A DNA stretch of 64,000 bases, taken from positions 240,428-304,427 of the forward strand of contig NZ_CCAT010000043.1 of NCBI RefSeq assembly GCF_000612845.1, read 5' to 3'. This DNA is from Clostridium ihumii AP5. GTDB taxonomy: Bacteria; Bacillota; Clostridia; Clostridiales; Clostridiaceae. Within the stretch, counting starts at the first letter, position 1, and the number at the start of each line of letters is the position of its first letter. A model generated the notes under the pieces. It worked only from the letters and a program-made list of their open reading frames with translations. It ran no database searches and had not been told where the DNA came from. The translations under genes were made by a program, and so were the position numbers. Shown piece by piece: positions 8,210 to 17,431 of this stretch.

Positions 8210-9853
8210 ATGAGAAAATATCTTTATGAAATACGATTTTTAATTTTAATTCAAATAATATGTGATGCAGTAGTTACATTGACTGTTGCATTAGGACCAT
8301 ATCTTCAAAAGTTACTATTTGATACTGTTTTAAAAGAAAACAAAACATGTTTAAGTTTTATACATTTAATTTTAATATATATATTTTGTAATTTAATAGG
8401 CACAATATTTTTTTATTTATCTATGATATATAATTTTAAATGTTCTTTAAAGTTTGAAATGTCATTAAAAAGAGATTTTTTTAAATCAGTTTTTAATTAT
8501 AATTATGAAGATTTTTCATCTAGAGATATAGGTGAATATATATCTATCCAAGGAAATGATATATTAAATTTAGAAATGGATTATTTAACACCAATAATAA
8601 CTATTATTAAGGCTGTTAACATGCTTATAATTTATGGAATAATTTTATTTGTATATGTAGACTTTAGAATCGCTACTACTATAGTATTAATATCATGTAT
8701 AGCTATAGTAATACCTAAACTTACATCATGTACACTATCCAAAAAGAGAAATAATTATTTAAATGAGATGGGATTATATGTATCAAAAATTACAGATTTT
8801 CTTCAAGGTTTTAAATTAATTAACTCTAGAACAATAAGTAAAATTAATGCTGAACATGAAAAAGCACTTAACAATGTAAAAGATAAAAGATTTATATACG
8901 GTAAATTTAAAAGTTTTACATATAGTTTAAGTGAACTTTTATTAAATATTTTAAATGCGGCTACATTTATTATAGTAGGAATACTTTTATTTAACAGGAA
9001 AATAAGTATAGGTACAGCAGTTGCTACTTTTGGATATGTGAATTGTTTTGTATCACCACTAAATGATATATTGTATTCAATTAACTCAATTAGTTCTTTA
9101 AAAGATACAAAGAATAAAGTTATAGATTATATAAACAACTATAAATATACAACTTTGAAATATAAAAATGATTTTAAAAATCATATAGTTTTTGATCATG
9201 TAAATTTTAGCTATAATAAATTTAATATAGATGATATATGTTGTAAGTTTGAAAAAGGAAAAAAATATGCAATAATTGGTCATAGTGGTTCAGGAAAATC
9301 TACACTTATTAATATGATTATGAAATACACAAAACCATTAAGTGGGAAAATATTAATTGATGAAGAAAATGTATTAGATTTAAATATGGACAACATTGTA
9401 TGCACTATTAATCAGCACGAGCATATATTTAAAGATGATTTTTATAATAATACTACGTTATTTTCATCATATCCTAAAGAAAATTTAAATTATGTAATGG
9501 AAAAATTTAAGTGTGGAATATTTAATAGAATAAAGAGTGAGCCTTATAGTAATTCATTAAGTGGAGGTGAAAAGCAAGTATTAGCATTTATAAGAATGTT
9601 AACATCAAAATCGTCTATATGCATTATGGATGAACCATTTTCGGCTCTAGACGTAAATACTACTAAACTTTTACAACATAATTTACTTAACATGAAAGAT
9701 AAAACTGTAATTATAGTAACACATGATTTATCTGAAATTTTAGAAGAATTTGACAAAATTATTTTGATGGAAAATGGAAAAATAATTGAAATTGGAGATT
9801 ATGAAGAAATATCTAAAAGTGATGTATTTAAGGAGCTAAAAAGAATAATTTAA
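8210..9853 (+). CDS. ABC exporter, fused membrane and ATPase domains
   Basis: A 547-residue half-transporter. Residues ~1-300 contain six hydrophobic helices and the rest is an ATPase: Walker A GHSGSGKST near residue 357, signature LSGGEKQ near 449, Walker B ICIMDEP near 470, and H-loop VTHDLSE. It lacks an N-terminal peptidase C39 domain, so it is not a leader-peptide-cleaving exporter. It is cotranscribed with the HTH-TPR regulator, which suggests the regulator responds to the exported compound. Substrate unknown; it probably acts as a homodimer. Confidence 0.85.
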   Translation: MRKYLYEIRFLILIQIICDAVVTLTVALGPYLQKLLFDTVLKENKTCLSFIHLILIYIFCNLIGTIFFYLSMIYNFKCSLKFEMSLKRDFFKSVFNYNYEDFSSRDIGEYISIQGNDILNLEMDYLTPIITIIKAVNMLIIYGIILFVYVDFRIATTIVLISCIAIVIPKLTSCTLSKKRNNYLNEMGLYVSKITDFLQGFKLINSRTISKINAEHEKALNNVKDKRFIYGKFKSFTYSLSELLLNILNAATFIIVGILLFNRKISIGTAVATFGYVNCFVSPLNDILYSINSISSLKDTKNKVIDYINNYKYTTLKYKNDFKNHIVFDHVNFSYNKFNIDDICCKFEKGKKYAIIGHSGSGKSTLINMIMKYTKPLSGKILIDEENVLDLNMDNIVCTINQHEHIFKDDFYNNTTLFSSYPKENLNYVMEKFKCGIFNRIKSEPYSNSLSGGEKQVLAFIRMLTSKSSICIMDEPFSALDVNTTKLLQHNLLNMKDKTVIIVTHDLSEILEEFDKIILMENGKIIEIGDYEEISKSDVFKELKRII

Positions 9854-9869
9854 TATGAATATTAAAAGA

Positions 9870-9902
9870 ATAAAGCATGTGTAAAAACATGCTTTATTTC
9901 TT
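9870..9902 (+). terminator. Intrinsic terminator
   Basis: 10-bp stem TAAAGCATGT/ACATGCTTTA (9871-9880 with 9887-9896) and T-rich tail, after the exporter gene. Confidence 0.8.
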
Positions 9903-9910
9903 ATATGTGA

Positions 9911-9998
9911 AGATGAATTTGGATACTCCCAAGAGTGAGACCAACTTGGAATTGTTATAAAATAAACATTTCTTTTGAAATTAATATATTTAAAATGT
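9911..9998 (+). repeat. Interspersed repeat fragment, copy 6 (subfamily B)
   Basis: Matches the middle of the copies at 26275 and 56712: TTTGGATACTCCCAAGAGTG, then AGACC and TTGGAAT, then ATTTCTTTTGAAA and AATATATTTA. Both ends are degraded. Confidence 0.55.
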
Positions 9999-10060
9999 TA
10001 TTTTTAAAAATATAGAAATCCTCTTTTATTATGTGTTATATAAGGTGTCTAGTTTTATTA

Positions 10061-11221
10061 TTAGATATCCTTTTTATTTAAAATGACAATAGAGGAGATT
10101 ATAAAAATTATGCTTATAATTAGAAGATAGTATATATTGTTAGGAAATACAAATGTATTAGGTGATAATATACCTGACTTTTTTAAAACAAAATCACTGC
10201 TACAAAGAAAATCATTTATTTTTATATAGGAAAATGGAATAAATGGCACTAAATTTTTTATTACTTTTCCTAAACATAAAAGAGTAACTGATATTAAGAT
10301 TGTAAATGATAGTCCTATGCTTGTAGTATTAAATATAGAAGATACAAAAATACAAAAACTAAATATAAAGAATAAACAAGTTAACAAAGTAGGTATTGAT
10401 TTTTTAAAATACTCTTGTAAAGAAACAAAAACAAGTTTACCATTTACATATATTTCAGTAGGGTACTCTATATTTCCAAAACCGTTTTTAAAACCTAAGA
10501 TTAAGAATAAAGTTAATATAACTAAAATTAATATTGCAAAAGACACAATTAGTCTTGCAAAGAATTTTGAAAAAAATATTTTAGTTTTACTTATAGGTTG
10601 TGTAAACAGTAGCTTATATGTCTTTTTTTCATATTCTGATGAAAAACATTCTATAGTAAAATTTAACATAACTACTATTAATATAAGCATAACAACATTA
10701 GAAGAACAAAGTCTTAAAAAATTGTAACCTTCCATACTATTTTCTTCAAAAATAGGAGTAATGTTTTTCTTAAGCATAATATCTATCTTTTTAATATGCT
10801 TTTCATAAGCATCTATAGATTTTACATTACTAAATTGAATGTTTTGTTTTATACCTTCTATGGAATGCGTATCTAATTCTTTTGTTTTATTAAGGTAACC
10901 ATTAAGATTTTTATTGTTATATTCAGTTATTATATCTGACATTATTGAATTATGATCTGTTAAAAATTTAATTTTTTTATCAAGTCTACTATCTACTTTA
11001 GGTGACATTTTTTCTTTAGCCATAGATAATTCTGAAATTTCATTTGATAAAAAAGAACTTTGATTATATAAATTATCTTTCCATTCTATATTTCTTTTAG
11101 CATTTATTTGCGAGTTAACATAAATAAATCCAATCATAAAAACAATAAAGAAAATAATACAAATAATATTTTTAATATCTTTGAATATTTTTTTTATTTC
11201 AAATAAAAATGTTGCACCCAT
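10061..11221 (-). CDS. ABC-2 type permease, distal gene of minus-strand operon
   Basis: 386 residues. One N-terminal membrane helix is followed by a ~130-residue extracytoplasmic loop and then five or six hydrophobic segments to the C-terminus. The motif YKLLFTQPISKTKIFFSKF is nearly identical to that in the sister permease at 11932-13041, so the two are paralogs and probably form a heterodimer with the ATPase between them. Its ATG directly abuts the ATPase stop codon. Export of a peptide or bacteriocin-like compound is likely but unproven. Confidence 0.83.
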   Translation of the reverse strand: MGATFLFEIKKIFKDIKNIICIIFFIVFMIGFIYVNSQINAKRNIEWKDNLYNQSSFLSNEISELSMAKEKMSPKVDSRLDKKIKFLTDHNSIMSDIITEYNNKNLNGYLNKTKELDTHSIEGIKQNIQFSNVKSIDAYEKHIKKIDIMLKKNITPIFEENSMEGYNFLRLCSSNVVMLILIVVMLNFTIECFSSEYEKKTYKLLFTQPISKTKIFFSKFFARLIVSFAILILVILTLFLILGFKNGFGNIEYPTEIYVNGKLVFVSLQEYFKKSIPTLLTCLFFIFSFCIFVSSIFNTTSIGLSFTILISVTLLCLGKVIKNLVPFIPFSYIKINDFLCSSDFVLKKSGILSPNTFVFPNNIYYLLIISIIFIISSIVILNKKDI

Positions 11222-11917
11222 TTACTCACCTCTGTAAACAGATTCATACATCTTGTCAATAGAATCACTTGATATCTTTTCATCTATTAATTTGCCATCC
11301 TTTAAGAATAGTATTCTTTGACATAATTTTTCTATTTCAGATAATATATGTGATGAAATTATAACAGAGACATCATTATCCTTTACTACATCTGAAATAA
11401 GTTTTCTGAATTCTATAATTCCATCATAATCTAATCCATTAGTTGGCTCATCTAAAATTAATAAATTAGGAGAACTTAAAAGTGCTATTCCAATAGCTAA
11501 GCGTTGCTTCATACCTAGAGAATATTGTTTTACCTTATTATTAATCATGTCACCAATGTTAATAAACTTTATCATTTCTTCCATTCGTTCTTTAGAAATT
11601 TTATTTATTCTTCTAATAAAGTCTATGTTATCATAGCCAGATAAATTTTCATAAAGAGCAGGTGTTTCTATAATTGCAGAGAGATTAGCTAAATATTTTT
11701 CTCTATCTTTTTTATTGTTATTAGAAATGCCACATAGCTTAACTTCTCCGCTATCTGCTTTACTAAGTAAACATAAGATTTTCATAAGTGTAGTTTTACC
11801 AGCTCCATTAGGTCCTATTAATCCAACAACTTCACCTTTATTTATAGTGAAATTTAAATTATCTAATACTTTTTTATTATATGATTTATTCAGATTAGAA
11901 ACTGATAATATTTCCAT
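11222..11917 (-). CDS. ABC transporter ATPase (BcrA/LagD-type)
   Basis: 231 residues. Walker A GPNGAGKTT at ~34-42, signature YSLGMKQRL, Walker B LLILDEPTNGLD, H-loop SSHILSE. This is the DRA/bacitracin-type subfamily that pairs with ABC-2 permeases. It lies between two paralogous permeases in one minus-strand operon and has a clear AAGGAGG site. It probably energises self-protection or export of an antimicrobial compound. Confidence 0.9.
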   Translation of the reverse strand: MEILSVSNLNKSYNKKVLDNLNFTINKGEVVGLIGPNGAGKTTLMKILCLLSKADSGEVKLCGISNNNKKDREKYLANLSAIIETPALYENLSGYDNIDFIRRINKISKERMEEMIKFINIGDMINNKVKQYSLGMKQRLAIGIALLSSPNLLILDEPTNGLDYDGIIEFRKLISDVVKDNDVSVIISSHILSEIEKLCQRILFLKDGKLIDEKISSDSIDKMYESVYRGE

Positions 11918-11931
11918 ATAAATTCCTCCTT

Positions 11932-13041
11932 TTAATTATCCATTCTCTTTCTATTTGATAAAAATATACCTATAGTTATAAATATTATTATCATTACACT
12001 AAGTATAATAATCCCATTTAAAAAGGTTATATTTGTAAGAGCTCCTTCAATTAGTGATTCACCTTGAGAATTAGAAGGCAGTATAGCTTTAAGACCACTT
12101 AGTGGTGCTAATGATAAGATTCTATTAATATCAAAATAAGCACCAGGATTATATTTTTGAATCATTGCTGTAGGGCTATTTTTAAATAAAATATATAGTA
12201 AACCATAAAATACTGTAGATACACAAATAGCAGCAGCTGAATTATTAATTAATAAAGAAATTAAAGTTCCAATAGAACATGAAAAAATTATTAATATAAT
12301 CAAAAGTATAAATTCATAAAGTACATATTTAATAAGTGGAAGATACATAAGTTCATTTGAAATTGATGCTTTAACTGGGAATTCTGTATACCCCATTCCC
12401 TTAGTGATACATTGATAAATGAAACATACTAACATAAGAGCAATAACAATGAAAAAATTAACAAGAATATTTGAAATTAATTTAGAGAAAAAGATTTTGG
12501 TTTTGCTTATTGGCTGAGTATATAAAAGTTTATAAGTCTTATTTTCCATCTCACTTGAAAATACTTGAGAGCTTGAAATTATTATAGTTATAACAATAAG
12601 TAAAACTATAGGCTCCATCATAAGGTTTTTAAGGAAAAGCAAACCATCATTATGATTAAATTCATCTATAAAGGGTAAGTTGTTTTCTAATAGATATTGA
12701 AATTTTTCCATATCTGTAACCAAGTCTTTATTAGTACTATTTGAATTATTTTCTAAAATGCTTTTATAATACTCAATAGTTTTTTCATAAAAAGCTTTCC
12801 AATTTTCATCTGAATAATAAGTGTCTATTTCACTTTCAAGGTTGGTAAGTTTATCATCTCCAGAAGTTACACGCTGAATAGGTGCATGCCCAACTTCAGA
12901 TTCAAAAACAATGTTTCCTTGAACATTTTTATTAAAGAAAATACAATAACCTATAATGCCAAAACTTAATAGTAATATAGGAATCCAATTTCTTAATGAT
13001 TTAAAAAAAGTCTTGAAATAAAAAGCAATTATACTAAACAA
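11932..13041 (-). CDS. ABC-2 type permease, first gene of minus-strand operon
   Basis: 369 residues starting at TTG; AAGGAGGG lies 7-8 bases upstream and no better start is available. Topology matches the sister permease: N-terminal helix, ~120-residue outer loop, then a bundle of hydrophobic segments. The shared motif is YKLLYTQPISKTKIFFSKL. The operon runs away from the response-regulator gene at 13358, and a hairpin with a U-run sits in its leader. Confidence 0.83.
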   Translation of the reverse strand: MFSIIAFYFKTFFKSLRNWIPILLLSFGIIGYCIFFNKNVQGNIVFESEVGHAPIQRVTSGDDKLTNLESEIDTYYSDENWKAFYEKTIEYYKSILENNSNSTNKDLVTDMEKFQYLLENNLPFIDEFNHNDGLLFLKNLMMEPIVLLIVITIIISSSQVFSSEMENKTYKLLYTQPISKTKIFFSKLISNILVNFFIVIALMLVCFIYQCITKGMGYTEFPVKASISNELMYLPLIKYVLYEFILLIILIIFSCSIGTLISLLINNSAAAICVSTVFYGLLYILFKNSPTAMIQKYNPGAYFDINRILSLAPLSGLKAILPSNSQGESLIEGALTNITFLNGIIILSVMIIIFITIGIFLSNRKRMDN

Positions 13042-13070
13042 AAAAAATCCCTCCTTAATTTTTTATGTAT

Positions 13071-13114
13071 AAAAAAAAGGATAACTAAATACAAAAATTA
13101 ATGTTTTGTTATCC
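13071..13114 (-). terminator. Leader terminator (possible attenuator) before minus-strand ABC operon
   Basis: Read on the minus strand: GGATAAC at 13114-13108 pairs with GTTATCC at 13085-13079, with three more A-T pairs after one mismatch, followed by U8. It lies only ~20 bases before the ribosome site of the first permease. A terminator in this place stops transcripts before the operon unless antiterminated. Confidence 0.5.
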
Positions 13115-13357
13115 TGTTTATTATCATAAGTTTTTTAAGTTTTTTAAGTATATTAATTTTTATAGAAATTAAAGTATAATTACATATTAACAATATTTTA
13201 CATATAGTTCAATATATATTCATGTAAAAATTCTTTTAAATTTTATTATGAAATTAATAAATTTTTAAAAAATAATAGGATTCATTATTAATAGATATAA
13301 ATGATGACTCATACTTAATAAAAATGATATAATTTTTTTTAGGAAGTGGGGTGTATT
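13115..13357. promoter_or_regulatory. Divergent promoter region between the two transporter units
   Basis: An extremely AT-rich gap holding promoters for both directions. For the regulator gene, TATAAT at 13328-13333 is preceded 18 bases upstream by ATGACT (13304-13309), a weak -35. Near 13128-13148 there are three AAG units spaced 9 bases apart by T6 runs. No gene is visible. Confidence 0.45.
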
Positions 13358-14047
13358 ATGAATTCAAATATAAATATTTTAGTAGTTGAAGATAATGAAG
13401 ATATTAATAAATTATTATATAGCATCCTTATAAAAGAAGGATATAATGTTAGGTGCACTTATTCAGGAACAGAAGCTATGATGTGTTTAGAACAATATAA
13501 GTATGATTTAGTTTTGCTAGATTTAATGTTACCTGGTGTCAGTGGTGAAAATATAATAAGGGAAATAAGAAAAGTTAATTTTATGCCTATAATTGTTATA
13601 TCAGCAAAAACAAAACAAGATGATAGACTTAATGCTTTAAAAATTGGAGCAGATGATTTTATAGTTAAACCATTTGATGTTGAAGAAGTTTTAGTTAGAG
13701 TTAATGTTCAATTAAGACGATATAAAGATTTTAGCCCAGCATTAAATTCTAATAATAAAATTTTATATAGAGAAATTGAATTGAATAACGAAAGTAGACA
13801 AGTATTCGTTAATGAAATTGAAATGATTGTTACTTCTAGAGAATTTGATATCTTATATCTTTTAATTAACAATCCAAATAAAGTTTTTACTAGAGCAAAT
13901 TTGTTTGAATCAGTTTGGAAAGATAATTTTTTAGGTGATTATAATACAGTAAATGTACATATTAGTAATTTGAGAGCTAAATTATCCAAATTAACAAAGG
14001 AAGAGTACATTCAAACTGTATGGGGAATAGGTTTTAAACTAAAATAA
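13358..14047 (+). CDS. OmpR-family response regulator
   Basis: 229 residues from the ATG at 13358 (AGGAAGTGGGG 6 bases upstream); the in-frame GTG at 13346 overlaps the ribosome site. The receiver domain has the acidic pair E11/D12, phosphoacceptor Asp55 (LVLLDLMLPG) and Lys in VKPFD. The C-terminal winged helix includes TSREFDILYLLI and VNVHISNLRAKL. It is separated from its likely kinase by an ABC ATPase and permease. A direct repeat fitting this regulator family is found upstream of the ATPase (14057-14079). Confidence 0.92.
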   Translation: MNSNINILVVEDNEDINKLLYSILIKEGYNVRCTYSGTEAMMCLEQYKYDLVLLDLMLPGVSGENIIREIRKVNFMPIIVISAKTKQDDRLNALKIGADDFIVKPFDVEEVLVRVNVQLRRYKDFSPALNSNNKILYREIELNNESRQVFVNEIEMIVTSREFDILYLLINNPNKVFTRANLFESVWKDNFLGDYNTVNVHISNLRAKLSKLTKEEYIQTVWGIGFKLK

Positions 14048-14056
14048 CAAACTTTA

Positions 14057-14092
14057 TACTTTCTTAATACTTTCTTTAAAACTGCTTATAAT
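14057..14092 (+). promoter_or_regulatory. Response-regulator direct-repeat box and promoter of the BcrA-like operon
   Basis: TACTTTCTTAA (14057-14067) and TACTTTCTTTAA (14068-14079) are tandem repeats with an 11-base period, the usual arrangement for OmpR-family dimers. They overlap a -35 TTAATA (14064-14069), 17 bases before TATAAT (14087-14092). This predicts direct control by the upstream regulator. Confidence 0.55.
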
Positions 14093-14136
14093 AGCAAATC
14101 TAAAATGTAATCATAATAAAGGAGGGAAAGTATAAA

Positions 14137-15051
14137 ATGAGAGATATAATATTAAAGACACATAATTTAACTAAAAAATATGAAAATCAATATGCAGTAG
14201 CTAATGTAAATATGACAATAGAAAAGGGCTCAATATATGGATTCATTGGTAAAAATGGTGCAGGAAAAACTACTCTTATTCGTATGATTACAGGTTTAAT
14301 TCACAAAACTAAAGGTGAAATAGAATTATTTGGAGGAACTAGTGAGAATCATTTAAATGAAGCTAGAACATTTATTGGTAGTTTAATAGAATACCCAGCT
14401 TTTTATGGTAATATGTCTGCAAAGGAAAATTTAGAAATTTCAAGATTAGTTAGAAACATTCCAGATAAAAATTGTATAGATGAAGTTTTAGAATTAGTTG
14501 GATTAAATAATATCAAGAACAAAAAAGTTAAAAATTTTTCATTAGGTATGAAACAAAGGCTAGGAATTGCTAATGCACTACTTGGAAATCCTAAATTTCT
14601 AATATTAGACGAACCAATAAATGGATTAGATCCTATGGGAATAGTAGAAATAAGAGAACTTTTAAAAAAGATAAATAAGGAAAAAAATACAACTATATTA
14701 ATATCAAGTCATATACTTGGAGAATTATCAGAACTTGCAACTCATTATGGAATAATTAATAATGGAGAATTAATAAAAGAAATTTCAGATTCTGAATTAA
14801 AAGCTATATGTAGACAATATATTCTTCTTAAAGTTGATGATTTATCAAAAACATCAATCATTTTAGAAAGAAATTTAAATATTATGGATTATGAAGTTCT
14901 AGAAGATAACATGATAAAAATATTTAGCAATTTAAATGAAATAGGATTAATAAATTCAACTATTTCAAAGTCAGGTGTAATAGTTGAAAACATTTCATTA
15001 GAAGGCGAAAATTTAGAGGAATATTTTATGAATGTTGTTGGAGGAAAATAA
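14137..15051 (+). CDS. ABC transporter ATPase, BcrA-like
   Basis: 304 residues. Walker A GKNGAGKTT at 38-46, signature FSLGMKQRL, Walker B FLILDEPINGLD, H-loop SSHILGE. The ~80-residue C-terminal extension is usual for bacitracin/lantibiotic immunity ATPases (BcrA, LanF). A strong AAAGGAGGG site precedes the ATG. It works with the permease that follows and is flanked by a response regulator and a kinase, so a peptide-antibiotic resistance role is likely. Confidence 0.9.
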   Translation: MRDIILKTHNLTKKYENQYAVANVNMTIEKGSIYGFIGKNGAGKTTLIRMITGLIHKTKGEIELFGGTSENHLNEARTFIGSLIEYPAFYGNMSAKENLEISRLVRNIPDKNCIDEVLELVGLNNIKNKKVKNFSLGMKQRLGIANALLGNPKFLILDEPINGLDPMGIVEIRELLKKINKEKNTTILISSHILGELSELATHYGIINNGELIKEISDSELKAICRQYILLKVDDLSKTSIILERNLNIMDYEVLEDNMIKIFSNLNEIGLINSTISKSGVIVENISLEGENLEEYFMNVVGGK

Positions 15052-15052
15052 A

Positions 15053-15937
15053 ATGATTAGATTATTTAAAGCAGAATTATATAAATTATTTAAAAATAGA
15101 TCTTTTAAAGTAGTCTGTATTATAGCAGCAATATTATCAATTTTAATGTTAGCTATGTCAGTATCTTTAAGTGAAGATTTAGCCAAAAGCTCTATGAAAA
15201 ATCTTAGTGAAAAAGAAATAACTGAACAAATTGAAAATATAAGACAAGAAGAAAAAAGCGATGAGCCTATAAATCCAGGTCAGTTAGGCTTTAATAGTAG
15301 TGCATGGAGTGATGAGTTTAACCCTACATCAAAAGAAGTTTTTTATTCATCTTTTGGATCAGGTGTTATAGAAATCTTTATAGCTATATTGGTTGGTGCG
15401 TTAATGGCTAAAGAATATAGTGAGGGAACTATAAAAAACACATTAGCTTATGGTAAAAAGCGAGAGTATTTCTATTTTTCAAAGTTTTTATCTATACTTA
15501 TTGGAGTAATAATTGTAATAGCTATTCAAGTTGGTATATCTACTATAGGTCATACATTTATCCGTGGTTGGGGTGAGGAATTTAAGTTTGTTCAGTTAAT
15601 CACAATTTTAAAAACATTTTTAGTTTCAGTAATATCATATAGTGCTGTTGTTGGAATTATAATGTTAGTTTCTACAATTTTAAAAAGTAATGGAGCGGTT
15701 ATAGGAGTATCTGTTGGTATATTTATTTTACTTCCTACAATAGCATCATTTTTTTATGGAAGTTATACATGGTTTGATAGAATATATGAGTTAACTCCTT
15801 TTTATAATTCAGCAGTAGCAATTTCAATTAATGCAACTAACAGTCAAACTATAAAATGTATTGTAATAAGTTTAGTATCAACTATAATTTCTTTAATTTT
15901 GGGAACTTACATGTTAAAAAAACAAGATATTAAGTAA
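15053..15937 (+). CDS. ABC-2 permease partner of BcrA-like ATPase
   Basis: 294 residues from ATG 15053, chosen because GGAGG (15040-15044) is correctly spaced; a longer in-frame TTG start lies inside the ATPase gene. Begins MIRLFKAELYKLFKN, typical of LanE/BcrB-like permeases. One N-terminal helix, a ~75-residue outer loop, then five hydrophobic segments (GVIEIFIAILVGALMA, FYFSKFLSILIGVIIV and others), ending with a basic tail. Confidence 0.85.
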   Translation: MIRLFKAELYKLFKNRSFKVVCIIAAILSILMLAMSVSLSEDLAKSSMKNLSEKEITEQIENIRQEEKSDEPINPGQLGFNSSAWSDEFNPTSKEVFYSSFGSGVIEIFIAILVGALMAKEYSEGTIKNTLAYGKKREYFYFSKFLSILIGVIIVIAIQVGISTIGHTFIRGWGEEFKFVQLITILKTFLVSVISYSAVVGIIMLVSTILKSNGAVIGVSVGIFILLPTIASFFYGSYTWFDRIYELTPFYNSAVAISINATNSQTIKCIVISLVSTIISLILGTYMLKKQDIK

Positions 15938-15961
15938 ATAGAAAGTGAGGTGAGTAATTTA

Positions 15962-16849
15962 ATGGTAATATATATATTAATAATAATTATAATAATTTTA
16001 CTTGCCTTTATTATTCTCATGTTAAAAGATTTAAAATATATATCAGCTCAAATTAAAGACAATTTAAGTGAATACAAAAATTTAAAAACAAAAACATCCT
16101 TTAAATATATAGATGAACTTGCAAGTAACATAAATTTACTATATGAAGAAAATCAAAAGATAAATATTAAATCTAAAAATATAGAAGAAGAATTAAAAAC
16201 TAGCATTACAAATATGTCACATGACTTAAGAACTCCTCTTACCTCTATAATTGGATATATGCAGTTAATAAAAAGTGATACTATAAGTCATAGTGATAAG
16301 AATGAATATATTAGTATTATTGAGAAAAGAACAAAAACACTACAAAATTTAATTAATAATTTTTATGATTTATCAAGAATTCAATCTGACGAGTATAAAT
16401 TTAATTTTGAAAAAGTTAATATTCAAGATGTTTTATGTGAAAATATTGCATTATTTTATAATGATTTTATAGTAAAAAATATAGAGCCAATAATAGATAT
16501 TGATGATAATATGGATTCTATAATATCTGATAAAAATGCTTTAAATAGAATATTTTCAAACTTGATTAATAATAGCTTAAAATATGGTGAAAAGTATATA
16601 AAAATATCATTAAAAAAAGAAAATAATTATATAATTTCAGAATTTATTAATTATGCACCATCATTAAAGGAAGATGACTGCTTAAAAATATTCAATAGGT
16701 TTTATACAGGAAATAATTCTAGAACTAATGAAACTACTGGAATAGGTCTTAGCATAGTTAAATCATTTACAAAAGGATTAGGTGCAAGTCTATATTCATC
16801 CATGGAAAATCACAATCTAAAAATAACAATAAAGTGGAAATTATATTGA
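15962..16849 (+). CDS. Small membrane-bound sensor histidine kinase
   Basis: 295 residues from ATG 15962 (GAGGTGA 8 bases upstream; the GTG at 15950 overlaps this site). A single hydrophobic N-terminal segment (residues ~2-21) is followed by a coiled linker, the dimerisation/phosphoacceptor box with His87 (MSHDLRTPLTSIIGY), N-box (RIFSNLINNSLKYG) and G2 box (TGIGLSIVKSF). There is almost no extracellular sensor, as in kinases that take their signal from a transporter. The G1 aspartate region is poorly conserved (INYAPSLKEDD). Probable partner is the regulator at 13358. Confidence 0.88.
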   Translation: MVIYILIIIIIILLAFIILMLKDLKYISAQIKDNLSEYKNLKTKTSFKYIDELASNINLLYEENQKINIKSKNIEEELKTSITNMSHDLRTPLTSIIGYMQLIKSDTISHSDKNEYISIIEKRTKTLQNLINNFYDLSRIQSDEYKFNFEKVNIQDVLCENIALFYNDFIVKNIEPIIDIDDNMDSIISDKNALNRIFSNLINNSLKYGEKYIKISLKKENNYIISEFINYAPSLKEDDCLKIFNRFYTGNNSRTNETTGIGLSIVKSFTKGLGASLYSSMENHNLKITIKWKLY

Positions 16850-16948
16850 GTTTTTATAAAAATATTTGTAAGTGTAAAAATAATATGTTATTATATAAAT
16901 CGTCTTATAAATTTTAAACATAATTAACGTAATGAACGGAGGAATTTA

Positions 16949-17290
16949 ATGAGTAATTTACCAAATTGCCCAAAATGTAATTCAGAATACACTTATGAAG
17001 ATGGAAGTCTTTTTGTTTGCCCAGAATGTGCACACGAATGGAATTTAGAATCACAAAATGAAAATACTGATGATGTATTAGTTGTAAAAGATGCTAACGG
17101 AAATATTTTACAAGATGGTGATACTGTAACAGTTATAAAAGACCTTAAAGTAAAAGGTGCTTCATCTTCTATAAAAATCGGAACTAAAGTTAAAAATATA
17201 CGTTTAGTTGATGGAGATCATAACATTGATTGTAAAATTGATGGATTTGGAGCAATGTCTTTAAAATCTGAATTTGTTAAAAAAGCATAA
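16949..17290 (+). CDS. yjdM: YjdM/PhnA-like zinc-ribbon protein
   Basis: 113 residues. The N-terminal zinc ribbon has CPKC (Cys7, Cys10) and CPEC (Cys24, Cys27), followed by a conserved beta domain ([34 protein letters not shown]). This is the PhnA-domain family, once linked to alkylphosphonate use but without proven catalysis. Ribosome site CGGAGG. It is monocistronic with its own terminator. Confidence 0.92.
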   Translation: MSNLPNCPKCNSEYTYEDGSLFVCPECAHEWNLESQNENTDDVLVVKDANGNILQDGDTVTVIKDLKVKGASSSIKIGTKVKNIRLVDGDHNIDCKIDGFGAMSLKSEFVKKA

Positions 17291-17317
17291 TTGATTATTA
17301 ATAAATTAAAATACATT

Positions 17318-17350
17318 AGCTAGATATACTAAATATCTAGCTTTTATTTT
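17318..17350 (+). terminator. Intrinsic terminator
   Basis: 10-bp perfect stem AGCTAGATAT/ATATCTAGCT (17318-17327, 17333-17342) plus T-rich tail. Confidence 0.85.
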
Positions 17351-17361
17351 TGTATGTTTTC

Positions 17362-17389
17362 CTAATATGACATACTTATGTCATATTAG
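17362..17389. promoter_or_regulatory. 28-bp palindromic operator upstream of GyrI-like gene
   Basis: Two perfect 13-bp arms, CTAATATGACATA and TATGTCATATTAG, separated by CT. It lies just upstream of a TATACT -10-like hexamer (17396-17401) and 43 bases before the gene. No U-run follows, so it is more likely a protein-binding site than a terminator. Confidence 0.6.
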
Positions 17390-17431
17390 TTTCGTTATAC
17401 TTTAATAAAAAAGTAAGCGAGGTATATACTT

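Noticed and set aside
10317..10727. 136-codon plus-strand frame inside the ABC permease region
   Set aside because: It lies wholly opposite a well-supported permease gene, has no ribosome site, and its composition is that of an antisense shadow.
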